A stretch of DNA of 39,227 bases from the NCBI GenBank assembly GCA_019244415.1, contig JAFASN010000106.1, positions 1 through 39,227 on the forward strand, given 5' to 3'. Shown here piece by piece: positions 33,152-39,227 of the stretch. Within the stretch, counting starts at the first letter, position 1. Each line of letters opens with the position of its first letter. The translations under genes were made by a program, and so were the position numbers. Source of the DNA: Verrucomicrobiota bacterium. GTDB lineage: Bacteria; Verrucomicrobiota; Verrucomicrobiia; Chthoniobacterales; UBA10450. The notes beneath the pieces were generated by a model. The model was not told the DNA's origin. It saw only the letters and a program-made list of their open reading frames with translations, and ran no database searches.

Positions 33152-33360
33152 TGTCGATCAAAGGCTTCCATATTCTGTTCATCATCTTCTCCACCCTGCT
33201 CGCGCTCGGCGTTGGCCTTTGGTGCGTCTGGGTGGATCTCACCGTTGGCGAACCGGTGTATCTCGCCGGCGCAATTGGCTCATTTGCCTGCGCCCTCGCT
33301 CTGCTCGTTTACGGCGTTCTCTTTTACCGGAAAATGAAACGGCTCCGGCTTATCACATGA
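33151..33360 (+). CDS. Small two-TM protein in the cox operon
   Basis: A 69-residue protein (MSIKGFHILFIIFSTLLALG...), with helices at about 7-28 and 37-58, ending in a basic tail YRKMKRLRLIT. It overlaps the subunit IV stop by 1 nt and the next gene by 4 nt. It has no cofactor motif. Position suggests an oxidase accessory or assembly subunit; I do not recognise a family. Confidence 0.75.
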   Translation: MSIKGFHILFIIFSTLLALGVGLWCVWVDLTVGEPVYLAGAIGSFACALALLVYGVLFYRKMKRLRLIT

Positions 33361-33629
33361 AAACTAAACTTCTCTCGCTTTTGCTCATCGGAATGCCGCT
33401 GGCGCAAACCTTCGCCTGCCAGGCCTGCTTCGGTGATTATCGTGGTGTCACCGGCGGTCCTCCCGCCAACATTCAACATATGGCGATCGCCGTCTGGCTG
33501 ATGATGGCTTTCACCGGATGCGTCTTCGGCGGATTGGGCGCGTTTAGCTTTTGTCTGTGGCGCCGCTCGCGCATGCCGCTTCAGCCGCACGAAAAACTGG
33601 CCGAAGAAGACTTGTCTCAGTATGCGTAG
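33357..33629 (+). CDS. Small membrane protein with CQACFG motif in the cox operon
   Basis: A 90-residue protein with a signal-like N-terminus (MKTKLLSLLLIGMPLAQTFA), then CQACFGDYRG, a single helix (about 41-64), and a basic and acidic C-terminus. The CxxC just after the signal resembles the CDLCGCY start of the outer-membrane gene at 4714. It could aid copper delivery to CuA. It overlaps its neighbours by 4 and 8 nt. Function is inference. Confidence 0.7.
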   Translation: MKTKLLSLLLIGMPLAQTFACQACFGDYRGVTGGPPANIQHMAIAVWLMMAFTGCVFGGLGAFSFCLWRRSRMPLQPHEKLAEEDLSQYA

Positions 33630-34539
33630 CCTGGCGCTCATCAACGAATTGCTCGGCCAGCCGCCGAACGCTTCCGCGCACGGGTTCCAGATCGACCACA
33701 TCCTCGAGTTCTGCCATTGGTTCATGGCCGCGCTCTTTGTCGGCTGGTCTGTTTACTTCATCTATGTGCTCATCCGCTTTCGGCGCGGCCGCCATCCGCA
33801 GGCCGATCACGAGGGTGTGCGGACGGGAATTTCCACCCACCTCGAGTTTGCCGTGGTGCTCATCGAAGCCGTGCTGCTCGTCGGCTTCGCCATTCCGCTT
33901 TGGGGCAAACGCGTCAACGAATTCCCTGACACGAAAGACGCCATCCTCGTCCACGCCGTTGGCCAGCAGTTTAACTGGAATTTTCACCTGCCCGGACCGG
34001 ACGGAAAATTCGGCAAACGCGACGCCGACCTCGTCACGAACTCAAACCCGCTCGGCCTCGACCCAAACGACCCGGCCGGAAAGGACGATCTTGTTGTTCT
34101 CGGCGAATTGCATGTGCCGGTAGATCGCCCTGTCATCATCGAAGTTTCCTCCAAGGATGTGATCCACAACTTCGACCTGCCGAGCATGCGGATCGCGCAG
34201 GACGCGATTCCCGGCTCGATCATCCCCATGTGGTTCAAGCCAATCAAAACCGGTACTTACGAAGTTGTTTGCGGTCAGCTGTGCGGTCTCGGCCATTATG
34301 GAATGAAAGGCACGCTCGTGGTGGACACGCCCGCAGATTACCAGGCGTGGCTCAAGGAACGCGTGGAGCTCGCCGGCCCTCAAACCGCGCCAGCCCCGAC
34401 GCAGCGCCCTCCAGGCGAACCGCCCGTCGGTCCCACTCCCGGCACCGTTCCGCCGCCCGGCGGAGGCAACCTCGAAAAGCAGGGTGGCCCGCCAGACGCT
34501 CGGCCTTCGCCGCAAGCGACGCAAAGCCCGCACTCATGA
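33622..34539 (+). CDS. ctaC: Cytochrome c oxidase subunit II
   Basis: A 305-residue protein with two N-terminal helices (about 28-52 and 73-96) and a periplasmic cupredoxin domain. The CuA site has His182 (VIHNFDLP), Cys217, Cys221, His225 and Met228 in VCGQLCGLGHYGM. The usual Glu between the cysteines is Gln219; that position binds by its backbone carbonyl, so CuA should form. No cytochrome c is fused. A Pro/Gly-rich tail (about 250-305) follows. It overlaps the preceding gene by 8 nt and lies downstream of subunits I, III and IV, not before them as usual. Confidence 0.93.
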   Translation: MRSLALINELLGQPPNASAHGFQIDHILEFCHWFMAALFVGWSVYFIYVLIRFRRGRHPQADHEGVRTGISTHLEFAVVLIEAVLLVGFAIPLWGKRVNEFPDTKDAILVHAVGQQFNWNFHLPGPDGKFGKRDADLVTNSNPLGLDPNDPAGKDDLVVLGELHVPVDRPVIIEVSSKDVIHNFDLPSMRIAQDAIPGSIIPMWFKPIKTGTYEVVCGQLCGLGHYGMKGTLVVDTPADYQAWLKERVELAGPQTAPAPTQRPPGEPPVGPTPGTVPPPGGGNLEKQGGPPDARPSPQATQSPHS

Positions 34540-34703
34540 TTGCGTAGCCGCGTGCCTGCGCGGCGATGTTGGCGACGCTTTCCCAAAAACGACCGCTGGG
34601 GTTCTGATCATCGCGCCTCGCGGAGCGCGACCGGAGCGCGTGCTGGTCGTTAACGCCGCGCGCTCTTAGTTGCGCCGACCTCGGGTGTGCTGACAATATC
34701 ATT

Positions 34704-35720
34704 GTGAACGTTCGCCAAGGCTCATCGCACAACCCCTGGCTGAATCGCTTCGCCTGGTTTACGGCCGCGTGCACGCTGCTGCTCATCTGTAGCGGGGGAA
34801 TGGTCACCAGCAAAAATGCCGGTCTCGCCGTCCCCGATTGGCCCACCACGTTCGGCTACAACATGTTTCTGTTTCCAGCGTCGAAATGGGTCGGCGGGAT
34901 TTTGTTCGAGCACACGCACCGGCTCATCGCATCCACTGTTGGCCTGCTCACTGTTCTCCTCGCGTTTTCGCTGTGGCGGGTCGAACGGCGCCGGTGGGTC
35001 AGAAATCTCGGGTTCGTTGCTGTCGGCGCAGTCATTCTCCAAGGCGTACTCGGCGGCCTGCGCGTCACCCTGCTGGAGGCTCAGATCGGCATTTTCCACG
35101 CCTGCCTCGCGCAAGCATTCTTCGGGTTGCTTGTGTTCATTGCGCTCGTCACTTCGCGGTTCTGGTCGCGCGGGGCAGGGGACGCGGCGCTGCGACGCGC
35201 TGCAATAATAACGACCGCCTTAATTTATTTTCAGCTCGTACTCGGGGCGGCCATGCGCCACCAGCATCGCGATCTTTCCATTACTGACTTCCCGACTGCC
35301 TACGGGCGTTGGCTGCCCGACACCAGCGCGGCGGCAATCGCGCGCATCAACGCCGCGCGCGACGCGATCGGGCTCTCGGATGTCTCCGCTGGGCAAATCT
35401 GGCTGCAAATGGTCCACCGCTTCGGCGCGGTCCTGGTTGCGGTCGGCGCCGCTACGTTCTTTGCGCTGGCACATCGCGCGCCCGACGCCGCCCTGCGGAA
35501 ACTCTCCATCGCATGGCTCTTCGGGATCGCTGTCCAGATCTCGTTAGGCGCGTGGACGATATGGAGTAATAAGGCCGCTGACATCGCGACAGCCCATGTG
35601 GCAGTGGGAGCGACAATGTTTGCCATTGGCGTGATCGCGTGCGCGCTGAGCTGGTACTCAGGGAGAACTGCATGGGTGCCGCGAGCTAACAAGATCCCGG
35701 CACATTCCGTCGTGGGATGA
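34704..35720 (+). CDS. ctaA: Heme A synthase CtaA
   Basis: A 338-residue membrane enzyme of eight helices that oxidises heme O to heme A. Conserved features are GMVTSKNAGLAVPDWPTTFG, HTHRLIAS, IGIFHACLAQ, HQHRDL and a late MVHRFGAV/AHVAVGA, giving the four His that ligate the two hemes. The GTG start at 34704 begins the usual short cytoplasmic leader. The 164-bp gap upstream holds no gene I can support. It overlaps ctaB by 4 nt. Confidence 0.92.
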   Translation: MNVRQGSSHNPWLNRFAWFTAACTLLLICSGGMVTSKNAGLAVPDWPTTFGYNMFLFPASKWVGGILFEHTHRLIASTVGLLTVLLAFSLWRVERRRWVRNLGFVAVGAVILQGVLGGLRVTLLEAQIGIFHACLAQAFFGLLVFIALVTSRFWSRGAGDAALRRAAIITTALIYFQLVLGAAMRHQHRDLSITDFPTAYGRWLPDTSAAAIARINAARDAIGLSDVSAGQIWLQMVHRFGAVLVAVGAATFFALAHRAPDAALRKLSIAWLFGIAVQISLGAWTIWSNKAADIATAHVAVGATMFAIGVIACALSWYSGRTAWVPRANKIPAHSVVG

Positions 35721-36604
35721 AGACCGCAGTCATCACCGCTCGGGCGCAGGCCACCAGCCGCTGGTCAGACATTTCGCAGCTGGTCAAGGCGCGGCTTACC
35801 TTTCTGGTACTCGTCACCACCGCAGTCGGGTATTACCTCCCCGACACGCCCTTTGATCCCGCCGGTTTCTTTCATGTACTTTTCGGCGCCGCGCTCGCTG
35901 CCGGCGGCGCTGCTGCGTTGAATCAATGGTGGGAGCGCGATTTCGACGCGCTCATGGTTCGCACACGCGAGCGCCCGGTCGCGGCCGGCCGGATGCCGGC
36001 TCGGAGCGCGCTCTTCCTCGGCTGCACTCTCGCTGCCGCGGGGATCATCTATCTCGCCGTGACAACGAACTTGCTAGCGGCGTTTCTCGCCGCGCTCACT
36101 GTCGTTATTTACGTGCTCGCCTATACGCCGCTGAAACGCGTCACCACCACGAACACGCTCATCGGCGCGGTCCCCGGTGCGTTGCCGCCGCTGATCGGCT
36201 GGGCGGCTGCGGCTGGTTCGCTCGATTTTGCCGCCTGGACGCTCTTCGCCATTCTCTTCATCTGGCAAATGCCGCACTTCTTCGCCATCGCGTGGATGTA
36301 CCGGCATGAGTACCAGAGCGCCGGATTCCGCATGCTCTCGCGCGACGACGAAAGCGGCGGCCGCAGCGCGAGCCAGGCTGTCCTGTTTTGCATCGGTTTG
36401 CTGATCGTGGGCGGCTTTCCCGCGTTCATCGGAATGGCGCACCCGCTTTACCTCGTCGCGGAGTTGCTGCTCAGCGGCGCGTTCACGACACTGGCGATGC
36501 GATTCCATCGTGATGGTACTTTGCGTAACGCCAGGCTGCTTTTTCTCGGTTCGATCGTTTACCTGCCCTCGCTGCTGGCGGCGCTCACGATCGCGAAAAC
36601 ATGA
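35717..36604 (+). CDS. ctaB: Heme O synthase CtaB (protoheme IX farnesyltransferase)
   Basis: A 295-residue UbiA-family prenyltransferase of about nine helices that adds farnesyl to heme B. The Mg-diphosphate motif is NQWWERDFDALMVRTRERP, and a second is in YTPLKRVT and PHFFAIAWMYRHEYQ. It overlaps ctaA and the SCO gene by 4 nt each, so these three cofactor-assembly genes are co-translated after the oxidase genes. Confidence 0.94.
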   Translation: MKTAVITARAQATSRWSDISQLVKARLTFLVLVTTAVGYYLPDTPFDPAGFFHVLFGAALAAGGAAALNQWWERDFDALMVRTRERPVAAGRMPARSALFLGCTLAAAGIIYLAVTTNLLAAFLAALTVVIYVLAYTPLKRVTTTNTLIGAVPGALPPLIGWAAAAGSLDFAAWTLFAILFIWQMPHFFAIAWMYRHEYQSAGFRMLSRDDESGGRSASQAVLFCIGLLIVGGFPAFIGMAHPLYLVAELLLSGAFTTLAMRFHRDGTLRNARLLFLGSIVYLPSLLAALTIAKT

Positions 36605-37254
36605 GTACGAGCACAGTTGCTTCGAATCCAGGTGCAGTACGGAAAACGCATGTCTGGAACTTTTTCCTTCTCGGCTTCCCTCTTTTCATTGCCGCGGGGC
36701 TTTTTGTCCTGCGGGAAATTGAGGTGCATCGGCTCGCCAGTCGCGCCTTTCAGGCCTACGGCACAGTACCGGCATTTGCCTTGACCAATCAGGACGGCCA
36801 GTCCTTCGGCGGCGCAGATCTCGCCGGCAAAATCTGGATCGCAGATTTCGTTTACAGCAGCTGTCCCGGGCCCTGCCCAATGATCAGCAGTCGCATGAGC
36901 GAGATGCAGAAACCGCTCGAGAAAACAGATGTGCATCTCGTTTCCTTCAGCGTTGATCCGGAGCACGACACGCCCGCAGTGCTGCGTCAGTATGCCGATC
37001 AGCTCAAGGCGCAGCCTGGTCGCTGGGATTTTCTCACCGGCCCAACATCGGCGGTTTACGATCTGATCGAGCACGGGTTTAAATTGCCGGTTGCTGGTCA
37101 CGCCGGCGTCAATGGGCAGCCGGTACACAGCGCGCGCATGGTGCTGGTGGACCGCCGCGGACAGGTTCGCGGCTACTACGACGTCGCTGAACCCGACGCG
37201 ATCACAACATTATTAGCTGACACGAGCCGACTGCTGAAAGAGCAACCGCGCTAA
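36601..37254 (+). CDS. SCO1/SenC copper chaperone
   Basis: A 217-residue membrane-anchored thioredoxin-fold protein. A helix at about 19-37 anchors it. The copper site is SSCPGPCPM (Cys88, Cys92) with His176 in QPVHSARMV. SCO proteins deliver copper to CuA of subunit II and keep its cysteines reduced. It is the last gene of the oxidase operon and ends 23 nt before the convergent gcvH. Confidence 0.93.
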   Translation: MSTSTVASNPGAVRKTHVWNFFLLGFPLFIAAGLFVLREIEVHRLASRAFQAYGTVPAFALTNQDGQSFGGADLAGKIWIADFVYSSCPGPCPMISSRMSEMQKPLEKTDVHLVSFSVDPEHDTPAVLRQYADQLKAQPGRWDFLTGPTSAVYDLIEHGFKLPVAGHAGVNGQPVHSARMVLVDRRGQVRGYYDVAEPDAITTLLADTSRLLKEQPR

Positions 37255-37277
37255 CGACCGACGCGGCGTCACTTAGC

Positions 37278-37655
37278 TCAGCCGATCTGCTGCATGTAAG
37301 CGGCCGCGTCCTTGAAGTTCTTCAGGTCTTCACTGTTCGCGACTTTCAGCACGAATAACCAGCCTTGCCCGAAAGGATCGGTATTCACCAGCGCGGGATT
37401 TTGCGTGACTGCATCGTTCGCTTCGACGATCGTACCTTTCACCGGCGCGTAAATGTCGCTCGCCGCCTTTACGGATTCGACTACCGCGACCGCCTCTTTC
37501 GCGTTTACCTCGCGCCCTGCTTTCGGTACTTCCACGAACACCACGTCGGTCAATTCGGCCTGGGCGTGATCGGTAATGCCGACACGGATGTTGTCGCCTT
37601 CGCGCTTTATCCATTCGTGCGTTTCGGTGTAAAGCAAATCGTCGGGAACATTCAT
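37278..37655 (-). CDS. gcvH: Glycine cleavage system H protein
   Basis: A 125-residue lipoyl carrier protein. Lys63 in VVESVKAASDIYAPV is the lipoylation site; the ends (YTETHEWIKREGD; GQGWLFVLKV) are typical. It shuttles the aminomethyl group between P, T and L proteins. It follows gcvT by 46 nt on the same strand. gcvP is not in the window; the next position downstream is taken by the convergent SCO gene. Confidence 0.96.
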   Translation of the reverse strand: MNVPDDLLYTETHEWIKREGDNIRVGITDHAQAELTDVVFVEVPKAGREVNAKEAVAVVESVKAASDIYAPVKGTIVEANDAVTQNPALVNTDPFGQGWLFVLKVANSEDLKNFKDAAAYMQQIG

Positions 37656-37701
37656 GATGTTAGGGTGCTGGCAGGTTAGCGCCCACTACTGAGCACTAAG
37701 T

Positions 37702-38844
37702 TCAGGCTGGCTTTTTATACAGCGGTTTTTTCTCAATCGTCGCCGGAAATTTTTGGCCGCGGATTTCCACTTCCAGCGGCGTTCCCGGCCTGGCGTACTC
37801 AGCCGAGACATACGCCATGCCGATGCCGATGTTCAAGCTCGGTGACAACGTACCGCTGGTAATCTCGCCCACCCGTTCGCCGTTGTTAAGTACAGCGTAA
37901 TGCGGTCGCGGCGGCGGACCTTTGCCGTCCATCTTGAACGCGATGAGCCGCTCGCGCGCGCCGTTCGCTTTGCTCGCGAGCAACGCTTCGCGACCGGCGA
38001 ACCGCGATTTGCTCAAATCGACGAAGAGACCGAGCCCCGCCTCAAGTGGATTGCGTTCGGGCGAGAGATCGGAGCCATTCAGCGGATAGCACATCTCCAG
38101 GCGCAACGTGTCGCGCGCGCCGAGACCACATGGCTTCATCCCAAACTGCGCGCCCACTGAGAGCGCGCTGCGCCATACTTCGCCCGCGATTTCGGCCGGA
38201 AAGAAAACTTCGAATCCATCTTCGCCAGTGTAGCCAGTACGCGCGATGGAAATCGTGCCGCCCGCCATCGGAAAATCAGCGATGAAATTGCGCGACGGCG
38301 GTTCCTTATCGCCGCCGATCCAGGCCCGGAAAAATCCCAGCGCGCGCGGCCCTTGGATCGCCGCTGCGCCGAACTCCGCACTGCGATTTTTCAATGTCGC
38401 GCAAGTTTCCAGGTTGCGCTCTTCACTTGGAGTCCCGTTCGAAGCTTGCCTCACGTGAGCTTTCAGCCAGCGCCAGTCCTCCTCGATTTTCGCCGCGTTA
38501 ACGACGAGTAGAAATTCCGTGTCGCCGATCCGGTACAAGATCAGGTCGTCGATAATCCCGCCGCGCTCGTTCAGCAGAAAAGTGTATTGTCCCTGCCGCA
38601 CCTCAAGCCTGGCCACATTGTTCGTGAGCATCTCGTTCAGCCAGGAGGCGGCGCGCTCACCCGAGACGATGAACTGGCCCATGTGCGAAATATCGAAAAT
38701 GCCGAGCGCATTGCGCACCGCCTGGTGTTCGGCCACGAGGCTTGTGTATTGCACGGGCATGAGCCAGCCGGCGAACGGCACCATCTTTGCTCCGAGCGTG
38801 ACGTGCTCGTGCGTCAACGGCGTCGTCTTAAGCGCATCGCCCAT
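37702..38844 (-). CDS. gcvT: Glycine cleavage system T protein (aminomethyltransferase)
   Basis: A 380-residue tetrahydrofolate-dependent enzyme that releases ammonia and forms methylene-THF from the H-protein-bound aminomethyl group. Conserved parts are TPLTHEHVTLGAKMVPFAG, FDISHMGQF, GIIDDLILYR (catalytic Asp region), GYTGEDGFEVF and LGARDTLRLEMCYPLNG. The C-terminal beta-barrel (REALLASK, GEITSGTLSPSLN) is complete. The ATG at 38844 was preferred over 38883 because it leads straight into the family's N-terminus. It heads a gcvT-gcvH pair. No glycine riboswitch is visible in the 95-bp upstream gap. Confidence 0.95.
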   Translation of the reverse strand: MGDALKTTPLTHEHVTLGAKMVPFAGWLMPVQYTSLVAEHQAVRNALGIFDISHMGQFIVSGERAASWLNEMLTNNVARLEVRQGQYTFLLNERGGIIDDLILYRIGDTEFLLVVNAAKIEEDWRWLKAHVRQASNGTPSEERNLETCATLKNRSAEFGAAAIQGPRALGFFRAWIGGDKEPPSRNFIADFPMAGGTISIARTGYTGEDGFEVFFPAEIAGEVWRSALSVGAQFGMKPCGLGARDTLRLEMCYPLNGSDLSPERNPLEAGLGLFVDLSKSRFAGREALLASKANGARERLIAFKMDGKGPPPRPHYAVLNNGERVGEITSGTLSPSLNIGIGMAYVSAEYARPGTPLEVEIRGQKFPATIEKKPLYKKPA

Positions 38845-38939
38845 TGGGCAAAAGTAAATGGGGCCTTGCCAAGTGCAACGCAACCGCGACCCATTTCACG
38901 CCCGAAGAATTGAGGAGCTGATTTACATTCGCGCGTAAG

Positions 38940-39227
38940 ATGACCTTTCTCGACAAACTGGAACGCCGCGTCGGCTTTATCGCCGTTCCAGGACTGCTGC
39001 GCTACATCGCGTTTCTCACCGCGCTGGTGTTCGTGCTCGAAAAAATTAATCCCGGTTACCTTGGTCTCCTCGATCTGAATCGCGCGGCGATCATGCGAGG
39101 CGAAGTCTGGCGGCTCGTCACTTACATCTTCATCCCGCAAATGAGCAGCATGCTGCCATTGCCGGACTGGGTGAACGTCGTGTTCTACTGCCTCTTCCTT
39201 TGGTGGATGGGCAATGGTCTCGAGAGC
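38940..39227 (+). CDS. Rhomboid-like membrane protein (3' partial)
   Basis: Ninety-six residues are visible from an ATG at 38940 to the window edge. MTFLDKLERRVGFIAVPGLLRYI is followed by a first hydrophobic helix and RGEVWRLVTYIFIP, the typical start of rhomboid-family proteins. A further helix (VNVVFYCLFLWWMGNGLE) follows. The GxSx/His active site would lie beyond the edge, so it cannot be told whether it is a protease. It is divergent from gcvT. Confidence 0.7.
   Translation, partial: MTFLDKLERRVGFIAVPGLLRYIAFLTALVFVLEKINPGYLGLLDLNRAAIMRGEVWRLVTYIFIPQMSSMLPLPDWVNVVFYCLFLWWMGNGLES

Noticed and set aside
34540-34703. Gene or promoter in the ctaC-ctaA gap
   Set aside because: The best -10 (TATCAT at 34697) sits 2 nt before the ctaA GTG with no -35 at a normal distance, and no short frame looks coding.
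38845-38939. Glycine riboswitch upstream of gcvT
   Set aside because: The 95-bp gap is too short for a tandem aptamer and shows only a weak 7-bp stem (AAATGGG/CCCATTT).

Overview
The window looks like the chromosome of a GC-rich, aerobic, didermic bacterium, most likely a soil-type Verrucomicrobiota (Chthoniobacterales-like). That placement is inference from the gene set: alternative complex III (ACIII) joined to cbb3-like subunits, an lmo0937-type small membrane protein, small Cys-rich secreted proteins, and many intergenic palindromic repeats. No marker gene is present to prove it. I see no rRNA, tRNA, CRISPR, transposase or phage gene.

Layout. 1-2.5 kb: end of a sugar kinase/MurQ etherase fusion (cell-wall recycling), two tiny membrane proteins, and a thioredoxin-2. 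2.6-4.0 kb (minus): a Do/HtrA protease. 4.2-6.7 kb: a small secreted Cys protein, an outer-membrane barrel-like protein, a putative HExxH metalloprotein and a small unknown. 6.8-9.1 kb: lysine 2,3-aminomutase and a DUF697 membrane protein. 9.1-12.0 kb (minus): a secreted amidohydrolase and a full-length Ada DNA-repair regulator.

12.1-24.8 kb is the centrepiece: one long plus-strand operon, actA-B-C-D-E-F (ACIII), then a one-TM Ala/Pro-rich protein, then a CcoN-like, a CcoO-like and a CcoP-like protein. The last six genes overlap or nearly touch. The CcoN-like protein has the cbb3 fold signature but lacks all three CuB histidines, the active-site tyrosine and both low-spin heme b histidines. 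It cannot be a normal oxidase and is probably a scaffold carrying two monoheme cytochromes next to ACIII.

24.9-29.8 kb: an EVE-domain protein, a metallo-beta-lactamase-fold hydrolase, a large FAD/Fe-S oxidoreductase, and a Doc toxin/AbrB-type antitoxin pair whose toxin stop overlaps the oxidoreductase start. 30.0-37.3 kb: a genuine A-family aa3 cytochrome c oxidase operon in an unusual order (I-III-IV-two small proteins-II), followed by heme A synthase, heme O synthase and an SCO copper chaperone. 37.3-38.8 kb (minus): gcvT-gcvH of glycine cleavage. The window ends in a rhomboid-like membrane protein.

The respiratory genes fit together: ACIII oxidises quinol, electrons pass through ActA/ActE and probably the CcoO'/CcoP' cytochromes, and reach CuA of the aa3 oxidase, whose subunit II has no fused cytochrome c. 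Two families of dispersed palindromic repeats (about 95 bp family A and about 60-70 bp family B) fill most loose junctions. One copy lies in frame inside a coding region and another supplies the only plausible start codons of a gene.
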